Positions 1 to 11,700 of a DNA stretch of 64,000 nt are shown piece after piece. A program made the translations under genes and the position numbers. The DNA is taken from assembly GCF_026151205.1 (NCBI RefSeq), contig NC_087082.1, positions 5,835,908 to 5,899,907 of the forward strand. Direction: 5' to 3'. Numbering within the stretch: the first letter of the stretch is position 1; each line of letters begins with the position of its first letter. This stretch comes from Bolinopsis microptera (Eukaryota > Ctenophora > Tentaculata > Lobata > Bolinopsidae). The notes beneath the pieces are model-generated. The model was not told the origin of the DNA. It made no database searches and saw only the letters and a program-made list of their open reading frames with translations.

Positions 1-581
1 AGCAACTCCTGCTTTCGGTAAGAAGTTTCAGAATTCAAACCCCTACTATCCGACATCCGTCTATACATCGATGAAACCGTGTTGTTTAGAATATTAAGAA
101 ACGTTATTACAACTAAATTCCAGGTAGTGGTTACTCAGCATTACCTGGTTACTATAACAACTAAATTCCAGGTAGTGGTTACTCAGCACCGCCTGGTTAC
201 TATAACAACTAAATTCCAGTAGTGGTTACTCAGCACCGCCTGGTTACTATAACAACTAAATTCCAGGTAGTGGTTACTCAGCACCGCCTGGTTACTATAA
301 CAACTAAATTCCAGCAGTGGTTACTCAGCACCGCCTGGTTACTATAACAACTAAATTCCAGAAGTGGTTACTCAGCACCGCCTGGTTACTATAACAACTA
401 AATTCCAGGTAGTGGTTACTCAGCACCGCCTGGTTACGAACACCCTTTAGAGGAGGAGGAAGAGGATGGAGCTCCTAAGAAGAAGAAGAGAAAGTTCGGT
501 TTACCAGACACTCTTATTCCTAAAGCAAAGGTTATCACTATCTACAAGGACCATAAGAAGAAGGAGAGATCCTTTAAGTGA
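1..581 (+). CDS. Unrecognised gene, last two coding exons (5' end outside window)
   Basis: I do not recognise this protein. The visible coding sequence is bases 1-17 (phase 1 end, donor gtaaga at 18) joined to 409-581, with stop TGA at 579-581. The join gives ATPAFGSGYSAPPGY, then a run of five Glu and one Asp, then a basic KKKKRK stretch that looks like a nuclear localisation signal, and a Lys-rich C-terminus ending ERSFK. A Pro/Gly/Tyr segment followed by acidic and basic runs would suit an RNA-binding or nuclear protein, but that is inference. The intron between the exons is largely a 48-bp minisatellite whose unit includes the acceptor and the first 30 exon bases, so about seven near-identical acceptors precede the one that must be used. 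Confidence 0.6.
107..437. repeat. 48-bp minisatellite spanning a 3' splice site
   Basis: About seven units of 47-48 bp. Each has an intron part (AACTAAATTCCAG, with a branch-point-like CTAA and an acceptor AG) followed by 30 bases identical or nearly so to the start of the downstream exon. The last unit runs into the real exon at 409. A 48-bp period keeps frame, but each intron part contains TAA, so an upstream acceptor would truncate the protein. Some units lose a base right at the AG (CCAGTAGTGG, CCAGCAGTGG, CCAGAAGTGG). Confidence 0.9.
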
Positions 582-1288
582 ACTTTTAGTTTTTTTGTTG
601 TTATGATTTTAGTGTAAGATTAGGCTCCTTAGCCTTTCTATTAGATACTTTGTTTTTAAAGGAGCCGTATTGATTTCTATCAGCTCAGGTAGCTAGAAAC
701 TTATCTCTTACATCAGTTTAGCTTTTTATTATAAGCCATCGAATTTTTAACATTTTTTGCATTATTTATTCTATTTATAATCAAAAGTTTTAGGGAGTAA
801 TAATTGTATTTCCCGCCTTTTTAAATTATCCGATATTGCTAGGGGGGTGACACGTCCGTCTATAATGCTAGTATATTTATAGTTTTGCGATGTGCAATAA
901 TGTTCAAGTAGTCAAGAGTATTATTCTTCTTTTATTATGATCAGTTTATTTAGGTACCTGCTATACTCTTCAAGTGTTTATTTGTTACTTCATTATTATC
1001 ATCTCCTCTGTATACTGTGCTGCATTCTGAATTACTTACTTTCTAACCCTTCATCTTTGTATCATTTCTCATTATAACAATTTAAGAGATATTAACGTAT
1101 CACATACTGTTTATATATAATACTTAAGTACAAGATAATTTTAATCCACTGACTCAACAGCTGTGGATGAAGACCCATACTTCAGAGATGGGTATTAACA
1201 TGTAATCCCAACAAAGGTGGCATGTTATAAGAGAGAAGCAGGCTAATAATACAAAAGTTACACAGTTATCTTATACACAGTAAACAAT
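582..1288. other. Intergenic: 3' UTR of the first gene and 5' flank of TRNAU1AP
   Basis: AT-rich sequence with no supportable ORF. It should hold the 3' UTR of the gene ending at 581 and the promoter and 5' UTR of the gene starting at 1289. I see no clear core promoter motif. Confidence 0.5.
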
Positions 1289-4200
1289 ATGAATCCCTAC
1301 AATCCTGGTAATGCTTGCAGTCTCTGGATGGGAGATGTGAGTAATCTTAATTTCTTATCACTTAAGGGGAGGGGTGACTGGTGGAGAGGGGGGAGAGGGG
1401 GAGGGGGGTTCTTGATGTGAATCAAAGTAGATGTTGGTATCTTGTGGCTGCTTTGTTGTGCTGATATTTGTATGCACTTTCTTTGGTAAGAATGAACGTT
1501 AATTCGTGCTTTACTTTAGAATAACATGATTTACATGACTTGACATGATAATACAGGGGGGGGGGGGGGGGGTACAATTACTATTCGAGGAACAATATAA
1601 TAATTTGAACATGACGCGACAAAAACGGTTTAGAAAACATCGGCAAAACTACTGAAGAACATGAACTATTTCTATTCTACAGAAGACAATACAAGTCTAA
1701 ATAAAAGCTATAGCACAGTCTCCCTTATTATAATCCAACAACAGAATTAATAAAGCTGATATTTACAGCTGTCCAAACTTAGAAACTAATAACGGTACTT
1801 TTGTAGTGTGCAGCTGCAGACTTGTGTCTAGAAGGAACATAAGAACATGCACGTGGCTACCCCGTGGCGCAAATCTGAATATCGTGCAGTATTAATATTA
1901 TACGTTATATAATTTGTATATATTGTATATATATCTATATCTATATATATAATATATATAATTTGTATAATTTGTATATTATATATATATTAAATAACGT
2001 ATCAAGTACGTATTATAATGATGATGTAACCCGTGTAACCTGTGCCTACGGTCGGGACTTCACTATCGCAGTTGAAATGCAAAAATATAAACCCGCCTAT
2101 TATATTAGAAAACACGCATAACGAGCGAGGAGGGAGAAAAGGTGATCCATTTTATTTCATATATTTTGTGGTACAAAACCATCAATTAAACCACTTACCA
2201 CTTTACCACCGACCGATTTAAAAGACCTTTATTATTTGGCTTCGTCAGAGTTTTCTCGGCACTTAACCGAAAAAATCAGTCCCGTGTAAAGTGTAAACTT
2301 TTACCGTTTTCTTGATTAAGCCGATCGGAAATTACACGTGCACAGACAGACAGACACACATTCTGAGATTATCGTTTAAGATGCTTTGTGCTTGATATAA
2401 ACAGCACTTATATAGAAGAGGTAACCTAATAACCTCCCAGCTGGAACCCCATACTAAACACTGTTACCTCCCAGCTGGAACCATAGGTGCAGATTTCGTT
2501 TTGAGGTGAACTTTTAAGTTCCCGAGCAGCCCCCAGCGGGGTCCAGGGGCGGACCCCATTGGCGGGGGCCAGGGGGGCGCAGCCCCCCGGAAAAATTTTC
2601 CGAAATAGGGTGTTTTAGGCTAAATTGAAAGTTTAATGAATTTACAAAAATGTATGGTTTGGCATAATCATTGCCTACAATCCTGACCTGAGTAATTTCC
2701 TCCTTTGAGACTTTATTTTGGGTTGAAAATTGAGTTTATCGGAGGAAGTGAAAAATCTCTGGTTCAAATTTGGATTTGAAGCCATGTTTAATTTTTTCTG
2801 TTGAGGTCAATTTTTTGCGCAGAAAGCGCTCGATTTTAGGGGAAAAAATTTAAGTTTGCTTTTAATTTGTAAGTTCCTGTCGGCACCTGAAATCGACGAA
2901 ATCTGCAGGGGTGGCTGGAACCCCATACTAAACCTGTTACCTCCCAGCTGGAGCCCCATACTAAACACTGTTACCTCCCAGCTGGAGCCCCATATGGACG
3001 AGGCGTATTTAACCCAGCTGTACGAAGGAATGGGACATAACGTAGTCAGTGTTAGACTGATAAAGGACAGGATGACGGGCAGACCTCAGGGTTATTGCTT
3101 CCTCGAGTTCGACAGTGAGTTATTCTTGTTTCACTGATTGTTATGAGGCATATCGTGTTGAAACAAACGAAGCGATTGGTTTTTATAATTAATAGTATAA
3201 TTATTAAAACGTATCAAGATATATGCGTGTGGGCCTGGGTAGTTACTTCTGGGCCACCCTGTATAATATATTTTATTTATATTCCTGTTGGTCATGTCCT
3301 TCAGTCTGTTCGCTACTCCTTTTACTGTAGTTGGTACTGGAGATGACAGGATCTTATCACATTTCAGGCGAACAAGCAGCTCAGCAGGTGCTGATGACAC
3401 AGAACTTGAAACCCTGGCCGGGCACAGACAAGCTGCTCAAGTTAAACTGGGCGAGTTCCAGTTCTAGAGGGTCTAGAGAGGAGTTCAGTATTTACGTGGG
3501 GGATCTTAGTCCTGAGGTTAGACTCTCTCTTTAGTATCTTAGTCCTGAGGTTAGGCTCTCTTTAGTATCTTAGTCCTGAGGTTAGACTCTCTTTAGTATC
3601 TTAGTCCTGAGGTTAGGTTCTCTTTAGTATCTTAGTCCTGAGGTTAGGCTCTCTTTAGTATCTTAGTCCTGAGGTTAGGCTCTCTTTAGTATCTTAGTCC
3701 TGAGGTTAGGCTCTCTTTAGTATCTTAGTCCTGAGGTTAGGCTCTCTTTAGTATCTTAGTCCTGAGGTTAGGCTCTCTTTAGTACCTTAGTCCTGAGGTT
3801 AGGCTCTCTTTAGTATCTTAGTCCTGAGGTTAGACTCTCTTTAGTATCTTGGTCCTGAGGTTAGGCTCTCTTTAGTATCTTAGTCCTGAGGTTAGGCTCT
3901 CTTTAAAGTATCTTAGTCCTGAGGTTAGGCTCTCTTTAGTATCTTAGTCCTGAGGTTAGGTTCTCTCTCTAGTATCTTAGTCCTGAGGTTAGACTCTCTT
4001 TCTTTAGTATCCTAGTCCTGAGGTTAGACTCTCTCTTTAGTATCTTAGTCCTGAGGTTAGACTCTCTTTAGTATCTTAGTCCTGAGGTTAGACTCTCTTT
4101 AGTATCTTAGTCCTGAGGTTAGGCTCTCTTTAGTATCTTAGTCCTGAGGTTAGACTCTCTTTCTTTAGTATCCTAGTCCTGAGGTTAGACTCTCTCTTTA

Positions 4201-7200
4201 GTATCTTAGTCCTGAGGTTAGACTCTCTTTAGTATCTTAGTCCTGAGGTTAGACTCTCTTTAGTATCTTAGTCCTGAGGTTAGGTTCTCTTTAGTATCTT
4301 AGTCCTGAGGTTAGGCTCTCTTTAGTATCTTAGTCCTGAGGTTAGACTCTCTTTAGTATCTTAGTCCTGAGGTTAGGTTCTCTTTAGTATCTTAGTCCTG
4401 AGGTTAGGCTCTCTTTAGTATCTTAGTCCTGAGGTTAGGCTCTCTTTAGTATCTTAGTCCTGAGGTTAGGCTCTCTTTAGTATCTTAGTCCTGAGGTTAG
4501 GCTCTCTTTAGTATCTTAGTCCTGAGGTTAGGCTCTCTTTAGTACCTTAGTCCTGAGGTTAGGCTCTCTTTAGTATCTTAGTCCTGAGGTTAGACTCTCT
4601 TTAGTATCTTAGTCCTGAGGTTAGGCTCTCTTTAGTATCTTAGTCCTGAGGTTAGGCTCTCTTTAAGTATCTTAGTCCTGAGGTTAGGCTCTCTTTAGTA
4701 TCTTAGTCCTGAGGTTAGGTTCTCTCTCTAGTATCTTAGTCCTGAGGTTAGACTCTCTTTCTTTAGTATCCTAGTCCTGAGGTTAGACTCTCTCTTTAGT
4801 ATCTTAGTCCTGAGGTTAGACTCTCTTTAGTATCTTAGTCCTGAGGTTAGACTCTCTTTAGTATCTTAGTCCTGAGGTTAGGCTCTCTTTAGTATCTTAG
4901 TCCTGAGGTTAGACTCTCTTTCTTTAGTATCCTAGTCCTGAGGTTAGACTCTCTCTTTAGTATCTTAGTCCTGAGGTTAGACTCTCTTTAGTATCTTAGT
5001 CCTGAGGTTAGACTCTCTTTAGTATCTTAGTCCTGAGGTTAGGTTCTCTTTAGTATCTTAGTCCTGAGGTTAGACTCTCTTTAGTATCTTAGTCCTGAGG
5101 TTAGGCTCTCTTTAGTATCTTAGTCCTGAGGTTAGACTCTCTTTAGTATCTTAGTCCTGAGGTTAGACTCTCTTTAGTATCTTAGTCCTGAGGTTAGACT
5201 CTCTTTAGTACCTTAGTCCTGAGGTTAGGCTCTCTTTAGTATCTTAGTCCTGAGGTTAGACTCTCTTTAGTATCTTAGTTCTGAGGTTAGACTCTCTTTA
5301 GTATCTTAGTCCTGAGGTTAGACTCTCTTTAGTATCTTAGTTCTGAGGTTAGGCTCTCTTTAGTATCTTAGTCCTGAGGTTAGGCTCTCTTTAGTATCTT
5401 AGTCCGATCCTGAGGTTAGGCTCTCTTTAGTATCTTAGTCCTGAGGTTAGACTCTCTTTAGTATCTTAGTCCTGAGGTTAGGCTCTCTTTAGTATCTTAG
5501 TCCTGAGGTTAGGCTCTCTTTAGTATCTTAGTCCTGAGGTTAGGCTCTCTTTAGTATCTTAGTCCTGAGGTTAGACTCTCTTTAGTATCTTAGTCCTGAG
5601 GTTAGGCTCTCTTTCTTTAGTATCTTAGTCCTGAGGTTAGGCTCTCTTTAGTATCTTAGTCCTGAGGTTAGGCTCTCTCTTTAGTATCTTAGTCCTGAGG
5701 TTAGACTCTCTTTAGTATCTTAGTCCTGGGGTTAGGCTCTCTTTAGCATCTTAGTCCTGAGGTTAGACTCTCTTTAGTATCTTAGTCCTGAGGTTAGACT
5801 CTCTTAAGTATCTTAGTTCTGAGGTTAGGCTCTCTTTAGTATCTTAGTCCTGAGGTTAGACTCTCTTTAGTATCTTAGTCCTGAGGTTAGACTCTCTCTT
5901 TAGTATCTTAGTCCTGAGGTTAGACTCTCTTTAGTATCTTAGTCCTGAGGTTAGGTTCTCTTTAGTATCTTAGTCCTGAGGTTAGGCTATCTTTAGTATC
6001 TTAGTCCTGAGGTTAGACTCTCTCTTTAGTATCTTAGTCCTGAGGTTAGGCTCTCTTTAGTATCTTAGTCCTGAGGTTAGACTCTCTTTCTTTAGTATCC
6101 TAGTCCTGAGGTGATGAGGTTAGGCTCTCTTTAGTAATGTTGCTTGGAATTAATCAATTTTTCCCGCTTACTAATAAATGATAACTGAATAAATGACGTA
6201 AACCTGGTGTATATGAATTAGATGGATCTAATTTGTCTTACAAATAACTATTTCTAGACATTGTGCTGACTACTCAAAATCCAGTTTTCTCCCACTGATT
6301 AGACTGATAAATCTAGTTTTCTCCCACTAAGACTATTCTCCCCTGACCAGGTTGATGATAACAGCCTGTTTAAGTTCTTTGCCACCTCCCTCTCCTCTTG
6401 CAAGAGCGCTAAAGTAGTCACGGAGCAGAATGGTCAGAGTAAAGGGTTCGGGTTTGTGAGGTTCAGTATGGACGAGGATGCCAAGAAAGCTATCAGTAGT
6501 TTCAACTTGATGGCCGGGCTCGGCAAGAATAGGATACGTGTTTGTAAAGCTTTCCCTAAACAGTAAGTTTAATGGTTCATACTCATTTTTGACTATTGAA
6601 CAGTAATTCAGTATGTAATCTGTAATCGCAGTGGAGCTATGATGTCCTCAACTTAGAGGCACTATTATAACTGAGTTGCTCCCCCCACAGGGGTGAGAGA
6701 GGAGGCCCCAACATGCAGGAAGGAGGGCCCCCTCCCCCGGGCCCGTTTCAAGGAGGCAGCGACCCCTGGCACCAGTACCAGCAGCAGATGACAGAGTACA
6801 ATCAGAACATGGCCCAGTACCAGCAACAGGTATGATGCAACATGTATTATAGTCTTCTGTGACCATCTTAATTTAGAATATATCTCTTTGTTACTGCGAG
6901 TAGGAAATGTTCGTCTTCTTTCACTTTATGACCTATCTAGCTTTACCTTGGAACAGGATGTTCACGGTACACTTTTTGTGAGTTGGTAGTGAAATATGAA
7001 ATGTTTTTTTTTCAGTATAACGAAGCTACAGATATAGAACCGTATGATGATGGTGCTACTGTAGATTCACTCAACAAGGAGTTTCTAGATAATGATAAGG
7101 TAATAGAGAACTGTTAAATACAAATCTTAAAATGTGTACACCGTACTGTGAGAAATAAGAACAATTTTAATTACCCGTTTGAAATATTCCTTCTAGTTCT

Positions 7201-7325
7201 TCCCGACTAAATCCTTATTTTACTGATTTTCTCTGTTTCAGGAGTTTTCTGAGTTATTTGAGATAACGAGATGGCAGTTCGTGGACAGTGTCCTAGCTCT
7301 AAAACCCATGGAACAACTTCTGTGA
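1289..7325 (+). CDS. TRNAU1AP: tRNA selenocysteine 1-associated protein 1 (SECp43), 7 exons
   Basis: RNA-binding protein linked to tRNA-Sec and selenoprotein synthesis. Exons: 1289-1336, 2982-3114, 3368-3516, 6351-6562, 6691-6829, 7016-7099, 7242-7325; all phases join cleanly to 282 residues, close to the vertebrate length of about 287. Exon 1 ends SLWMGD and exon 2 starts LEPHMDE, the family's hallmark RRM1 start. RRM1 is about residues 12-95 (GYCFLEF RNP motif), RRM2 about 105-185 (IYVGDLSPE, then KGFGFVRF). The C-terminal part is Gln/Tyr-rich (repeated QYQQQ) and ends in the family's short acidic tail with FLDNDK and ITRWQF. Introns 1 and 3 carry minisatellites whose units include the exon 2 acceptor and the exon 3 donor. 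Identification rests on co-linear motifs, not a search. Confidence 0.93.
1366..1411 (+). other. G-rich tract at the start of TRNAU1AP intron 1
   Basis: Some 30 bases after the exon 1 donor the coding strand has six or more G runs (GGGGAGGGG, then GGGGGGAGAGGGGG, then GGGGGG). Four or more G3+ runs with short loops fit a G-quadruplex in DNA or pre-mRNA; formation is inference. Confidence 0.5.
1556..1572. repeat. Homopolymer run of 17 G
   Basis: Seventeen consecutive G in TRNAU1AP intron 1. The length is probably variable and may be miscalled. Confidence 0.9.
1905..1995. repeat. AT-dinucleotide-rich stretch
   Basis: Degenerate TA/TATC/ATT repeats in TRNAU1AP intron 1; nothing else is seen in this part of the intron. 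Confidence 0.7.
2425..2994. repeat. 34-bp minisatellite carrying the exon 2 acceptor of TRNAU1AP
   Basis: Units read TACTAAACACTGTTACCTCC, then the acceptor CAG, then exon start CTGGAGCCCCATA. Each contains a near-consensus branch point (TACTAAAC), a pyrimidine tract, an AG and the first 13 exon bases. Two to three units lie at 2425-2483 and three at 2911-2994, split by a 420-bp insertion at 2488-2907. The last acceptor (AG at 2980-2981) is the one in frame. Confidence 0.88.
2488..2907. mobile_element. Small non-autonomous element (MITE-like) inside the minisatellite
   Basis: An insertion of about 420 bp that interrupts the 34-bp array. Its ends are inverted repeats (TGCAGATTTCG on the left, CGAAATCTGCA on the right, with a further AGGTG/CACCT pair). 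It has a GC-rich segment (GGGGTCCAGGGGCGGA, then GGGGGGCGCAGCCCCCC) nearly identical to a segment at about 39010-39065, so it belongs to a dispersed family. No ORF. The target-site duplication is not clear. Confidence 0.7.
3503..6136. repeat. 31-bp minisatellite (about 85 copies) carrying the exon 3 donor of TRNAU1AP
   Basis: The first unit is the end of exon 3 plus the donor: CTTAGTCCTGAG|GTTAGACT. The array repeats this 31-bp unit (CTTAGTCCTGAGGTTAGGCT, then CTCTTTAGTAT) with small variants, so nearly every copy keeps a GAG|GTTAG donor. Marker variants (TAGTACC, CTCTCTAG, TTTCTTTAG, TAAAGTATC/TAAGTATC) recur about 761 bp apart (for example 3782 and 4543), showing a larger duplication. Using the second donor would add a stop codon (VRLSL then TAG). 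Confidence 0.95.
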
Positions 7326-8065
7326 GATAACCTGAGGACTATTTAACCTTTTTATTTATCGAGTATCCAGCCATGATCTGTTTTTACTATGCTATTGGGT
7401 GTAACTGGCTCCAACATAACTGGTTTATTTTATATGACTACTACAATTATATGCATAGTTTAAATGTAACGCCAGTTGATCGATCAGTTCTATACCTTCC
7501 AATATTTATTACCTACCCCGTGTCCTTCCTTATTTTTAATCAGTTCAGATGGAATTTTAAATTTAAAGCAGCAGTTTTTAAACAATTTGCTTTTTCTGGC
7601 CTTGCTTGTGTTGTGAAGTTTATGGAATCAGCAATTACATACCTACCTACTGTAACAGTGTAACAACCAATTTAAATCACGATTTATTTATTTCATCTGA
7701 AAATATATATTTTACTTTCTTTTGTTACTCATTACATCACGTTTTGTAGAAATTAAAATATAGTTCAGAGCAGTTCAACTTTTGAAAAAGTTCAATGTAA
7801 AGATTTCAAAATGTAGCAGCTAATTATATGAAATTCATGACAACAAATTGTTACAAAGTGTAGCAACGAATCTAAGTTTAGTGTTAAATGTATCTATTCG
7901 AGTATTCGTATATGCACCTAAGTTCATCATTGAAGCAAATTGTCGGAACAAAAAACAAAGAGTTCAGTGAAATCTATTCTATACCTCAATTGAACCCATT
8001 GAAAGTAAAATATCACTTGATTTAAAGTATAACCTTAATATCATTTATCAGGAAATATCATTGCA
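7326..8065. other. Intergenic: TRNAU1AP 3' UTR and 5' flank of BTB copy 1
   Basis: AT-rich, no convincing gene; a short ORF at 7373-7663 has no recognisable features. About 7475-8065 matches 18700-19238 upstream of BTB copy 2, so it is part of the duplicated unit and probably contains its promoter and 5' UTR. TCAGGAAATATCATTGCA directly before the ATG is the same in both copies; the TCAG could be an acceptor of a 5'-UTR intron. Confidence 0.6.
7409..7547. repeat. Dispersed repeat, copy 1 (others near 18715 and 24080)
   Basis: About 120-140 bp ending in TTTTTAATCAGTTCAGATGG. Related sequence lies at about 24080-24197 in an APC6 intron (the same TGTCCTTCCTTGTTCTTAATC block), and the right part recurs near 18715-18780. 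A SINE- or MITE-like element is likely, but no A/B boxes or TIRs are clear. Confidence 0.5.
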
Positions 8066-8191
8066 ATGGCACCCAAAGTGAATGTTCCGATGGATTTTGG
8101 AAGGCACCTGATAGGATCCCCAACTCACAGCAACCTAAAACTGAACACAAGTGAGGGAGTTGAGGTACGAGCCAGTTCAGTGATCCTATCC
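8066..8191 (+). pseudogene. BTB-domain gene copy 1, 5' fragment (interrupted by retrotransposon)
   Basis: ATG at 8066 starts 42 residues that nearly match the start of BTB copy 2 at 19239 (MAPKV..PMDFGRHLIGSPT). The coding frame stops matching at 8191, where a LINE is inserted. The rest of the gene resumes at 17070. The five bases TATCC end this piece (8187-8191) and recur just before the second piece (17065-17069), as expected for a target-site duplication. By chance the frame stays open across the junction and runs 187 residues into LINE ORF1, making a chimeric 229-residue ORF ending at 8755. Confidence 0.85.
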
Positions 8192-8755
8192 GCGAGACGA
8201 AGAAATGTTTTCGAGACGAAGAAATGTTTCGAGAACAGTTTAGCATCTGCGCTTAAGGAAAGCCAGTCTGAGATTGTATCTCAGACCACAGCTCGACAGG
8301 AAGCTGATGTGTTCGACAAAGAGAAGCGTATCAGGAACGTCGTGATCACTACTGTTCCCGAGAGCTCACTAACAGAGATAAAGGACAGGATCGCAGCCGA
8401 TAAGCTGATAGCTGCCACGGTTCTAGATGTCACAACCGACCAGATAGAACGCTGCTACAGAGCTGGTCCCCCTCTCGGGTCTGGCTCTAATAAGGAAAGA
8501 ACAAAGCCACGACCCCTTGTTGTTGTGCTTGCGACACCAGATCTTGCCCGTAGCAAGCACAAGTACGGAAATGGCTGCAAGGTTCTCAAGGATGGTGAGG
8601 ACTACTGGATAAATCCAGACTTATCCCAGGCTGAAAGAAGGGCGAACTACGAGGCGCGGCAAAAAAGACGGGAGCGGACGAAGGACAGTGGTTCCAAGGG
8701 ACTATTGACAGGTGGTACGGAATCGGAAAACTCCGGCAACGTTGCGACCTATTAG
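8192..8755 (+). CDS. LINE ORF1, C-terminal part (L1 ORF1-like nucleic-acid-binding domain)
   Basis: About 187 residues in frame with the preceding BTB fragment. It has the fold pattern of LINE ORF1 C-terminal domains: a strand VVITTVPE, a helix rich in acidic and basic residues, RPLVVVLATPD, and a final basic helix with SQAERRANYEARQ. The N-terminal part of ORF1 is lost with the element's 5' truncation. ORF2 lies in the -1 frame and overlaps the end of this ORF. Confidence 0.7.
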   Translation, partial: ARRRNVFETKKCFENSLASALKESQSEIVSQTTARQEADVFDKEKRIRNVVITTVPESSLTEIKDRIAADKLIAATVLDVTTDQIERCYRAGPPLGSGSNKERTKPRPLVVVLATPDLARSKHKYGNGCKVLKDGEDYWINPDLSQAERRANYEARQKRRERTKDSGSKGLLTGGTESENSGNVATY

Positions 8756-11700
8756 CTGTCTCTAGTTATAACTCTAAACTAAGAAACAATGCTAGTCATT
8801 TTCTGAAAGTTTTTTATTCAAATGCAAATGACTTGAAGAATAAAATCAGTGAACTGCAAATTGTAGCCGAATCCAGCGACTGCAAGGTTTTGGGAATTAC
8901 AGAAACAATGTTCAGTGCAGATGTGTATGATGCAGAGGTAGCATTAGCGAACTTTAGGCTGTATAGAGTAGATCGATTAACGGGGAAAGGTGGTGGTTCT
9001 TGTATATATGTGCATGATTCTATCCAATCTCACAATGTAACAATAAATGTACCTGATTGCATATGTGTCATGCTAAATTCTGATTGTATTGATATTGCAT
9101 TATTTGTTATATACCGATCCCCTTCATTAACAATCGATAAGTGTCAATCAATGTTATCTAATCTGTCCGTAGCGATTGAAAATCTAGCCCCTAATACCGA
9201 ACTAATCATGATGGGAGATTTCAATCTTCCTGATGTTGTGTGGGATTTAGGTGTAGTTAAATGTCCGAATAATTCAATTAATCAAAAATTCCTGATTCAA
9301 CAGTGCTATCTTGATTTTTTCGCAAAACATGATCTCAGTTGGGTTATCGGAGACGATGTTAAAACTCGCAGAAGGAAGGTTTTAACAACAGTGCAATCGT
9401 CAACTCTTGACAATGTTATGACTTCAGACCCCGCCATATTTCAGGAAGTTCAAATAACCGCACCGCTGGGAAAATCAGACCATGTGGGAATTATCAGTAA
9501 GTGGTCAATTGCTAACCATGATGAGTATGTGACTCAACAGAAGAAAAATTGGTCAAAAGCAAACAAAGATCTAATCATTGATACAGCAGGGCCGCTGCAA
9601 TGGAGTGCCAATCATGACTTGACTATTGAAGAGCACTGGAATCTGATTCAGGCCAATGCCAACACCATTGCTGAAGCTGTTCCAGTCGTCAAATTGAGGA
9701 TAAATCGTGCAGGTGCAATAAAATCACGATCGGTCTGGGACAAACCATGTCTAATCAAGGCACGGAAGCTAAAAGAAAAACTGTGGTCTATTTTTGAAAA
9801 CGACCCGACATCAAAAAACCTGAATCATGCACTACATCAGCAGAGTGCTTACGAGAAGAAGCAACAGCAGCTCATGATATGCTATGAGAATAAAGCAGCA
9901 GCCCAGCTAAAAATAAATCCAAAAGCTTTCTACAGCTATATGAACTCCAAGCGCAAGATTAGGGCTGCAATATCTGGAATCAGAGATGCTAGTGGGGATG
10001 AACTCCACTCAGCACATGATATGGCTAACCAACTTGGGATTTTCTTTGAGAGCACGTTTGTAAAGGAGGATCAGGCCTCAATACCTGACCCACTACCCGG
10101 AGACAGCGCAAAGGAGACGATTCCTGACCTGAAATTCAATACAAGTGAAGTTCAAGATCAACTTCGTAAAGTTAACATCTGGAAGTCCGTTGGACCTGAT
10201 GATATACACCCCAAGCTTTTGAAAACACTAGCCGAAAACAAACAGTTTGCTGATTCAGTCACAGCACTGTTCCAAAAATGCTACAACGAGGGAAAGATTC
10301 CCGAAATCTGGAAGCAGGCAAATGTCACTGCATTGCATAAAAAGGGGGATAAATCCCAAGCCAGCAATTATCGCCCTATTAGCCTAACGTGCGTTCTTTC
10401 CAAGATCTTTGAGAGGTTTTTAAGGAACCATATTCTAGCTCACGTATCCCCCATGATTGTGAATGAACAACACGGTTTCCTACCAAAAAGATCCTGCGTC
10501 TCGAACCTACTGGAATGTATGGACATTGTCAGTGAGATACTAGAGAAGGACGGGTCAGCTGATATACTGTATCTCGATTTTCAGAAGGCTTTCGATTCTG
10601 TACCACACAAACGATTGCTGAGAAAATTACAATCCTTTGGAATATCTGGCAACACCCTTGCAGTCGTGGAAGACTTTCTAACAGGAAGAACATTTCGCGT
10701 CAGGGTTGGATCATCATTTTCTAGAGTGTTTGCTGTAACATCTGGGGTCCCTCAAGGAACCGTGCTGGGCCCCCTGCTCTTCCTGCTCTTCATAAATGAT
10801 CTCCCTGATGGAATTGAGAGCTTCGTATCACTCTTTGCGGACGATCTTAAGCTAGTAACGAGCACAGCTAAGCACAGTGTTGCACAAGATGATATACTGA
10901 AACTCAATGCGTGGGAGAAGGAATGGCTCCTAAGATTCAATGTGAAGGATGGCAAGTGTAAGGTACTACATATTGGGCGTAACAATCCAATGCACTAGTA
11001 CTTCATGAATGGGGAACGCCTCCCCCAAGTGAAGGCAGAAAAGGATCTTGGAGTTCTAACTACCAGAAACCTGGACTGGAGTGATCATATAGATAAGTCC
11101 GTGAAAAAAGCAAAGTCTGTTATAGGCTGGATCAAACGAAGTTTGATCTGCCGTAACAAATTTGTTATGCTAAATGTCTACAGAACTCTAGTTCGACCTC
11201 ACATCGAATACGCTGTGCAAGTGTGGAATCTACCAGCAGAGCACGGAAACTGGAGGACTATTAAGAAGATAGAAGACGTTCAGAGAGAATTTACACGAAT
11301 AATCGACGGGATTGGTATCCTACCATACGATGAGAGACTGAGAATCCTCCAGTTAACAACACTACTGGAGCGCCGTATGAGGGGTGATCTTATTGAAACC
11401 TTTAAAATAACGACGGGTAAAGTGGACTATGGACAAGATCTTTTCAGGATATCACGTAGCGGTACCAAGATCCTAAAAGATAAAAGAGGAAATCAGGTCC
11501 TCAGTAACCGTGTTGCCAATTACTGGAACAAAGTACCAAGTTCGGTTAAAGAAGCCAGTTCAGTAGACGCATTCAAAGCTCGACTTCAATGTTATAAAAA
11601 TGAACTGATAGCGAGTGGAGCATCGTCAAAGGGTCACTTCTGGGATCTCAGCGAAACCTTGATGTCAAAAATAAATACATGTGAGCATGATTCATATGCA

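Noticed and set aside
3503-6136. Regular array suggestive of a CRISPR
   Set aside because: Units are contiguous with no unique spacers, the unit includes exon bases, and the context is an animal gene; it is a minisatellite.
7373-7663. 96-codon ORF downstream of TRNAU1AP
   Set aside because: No start context or domain; overlaps a dispersed repeat and duplicated flanking sequence in which copy 2 is not open in the same way.
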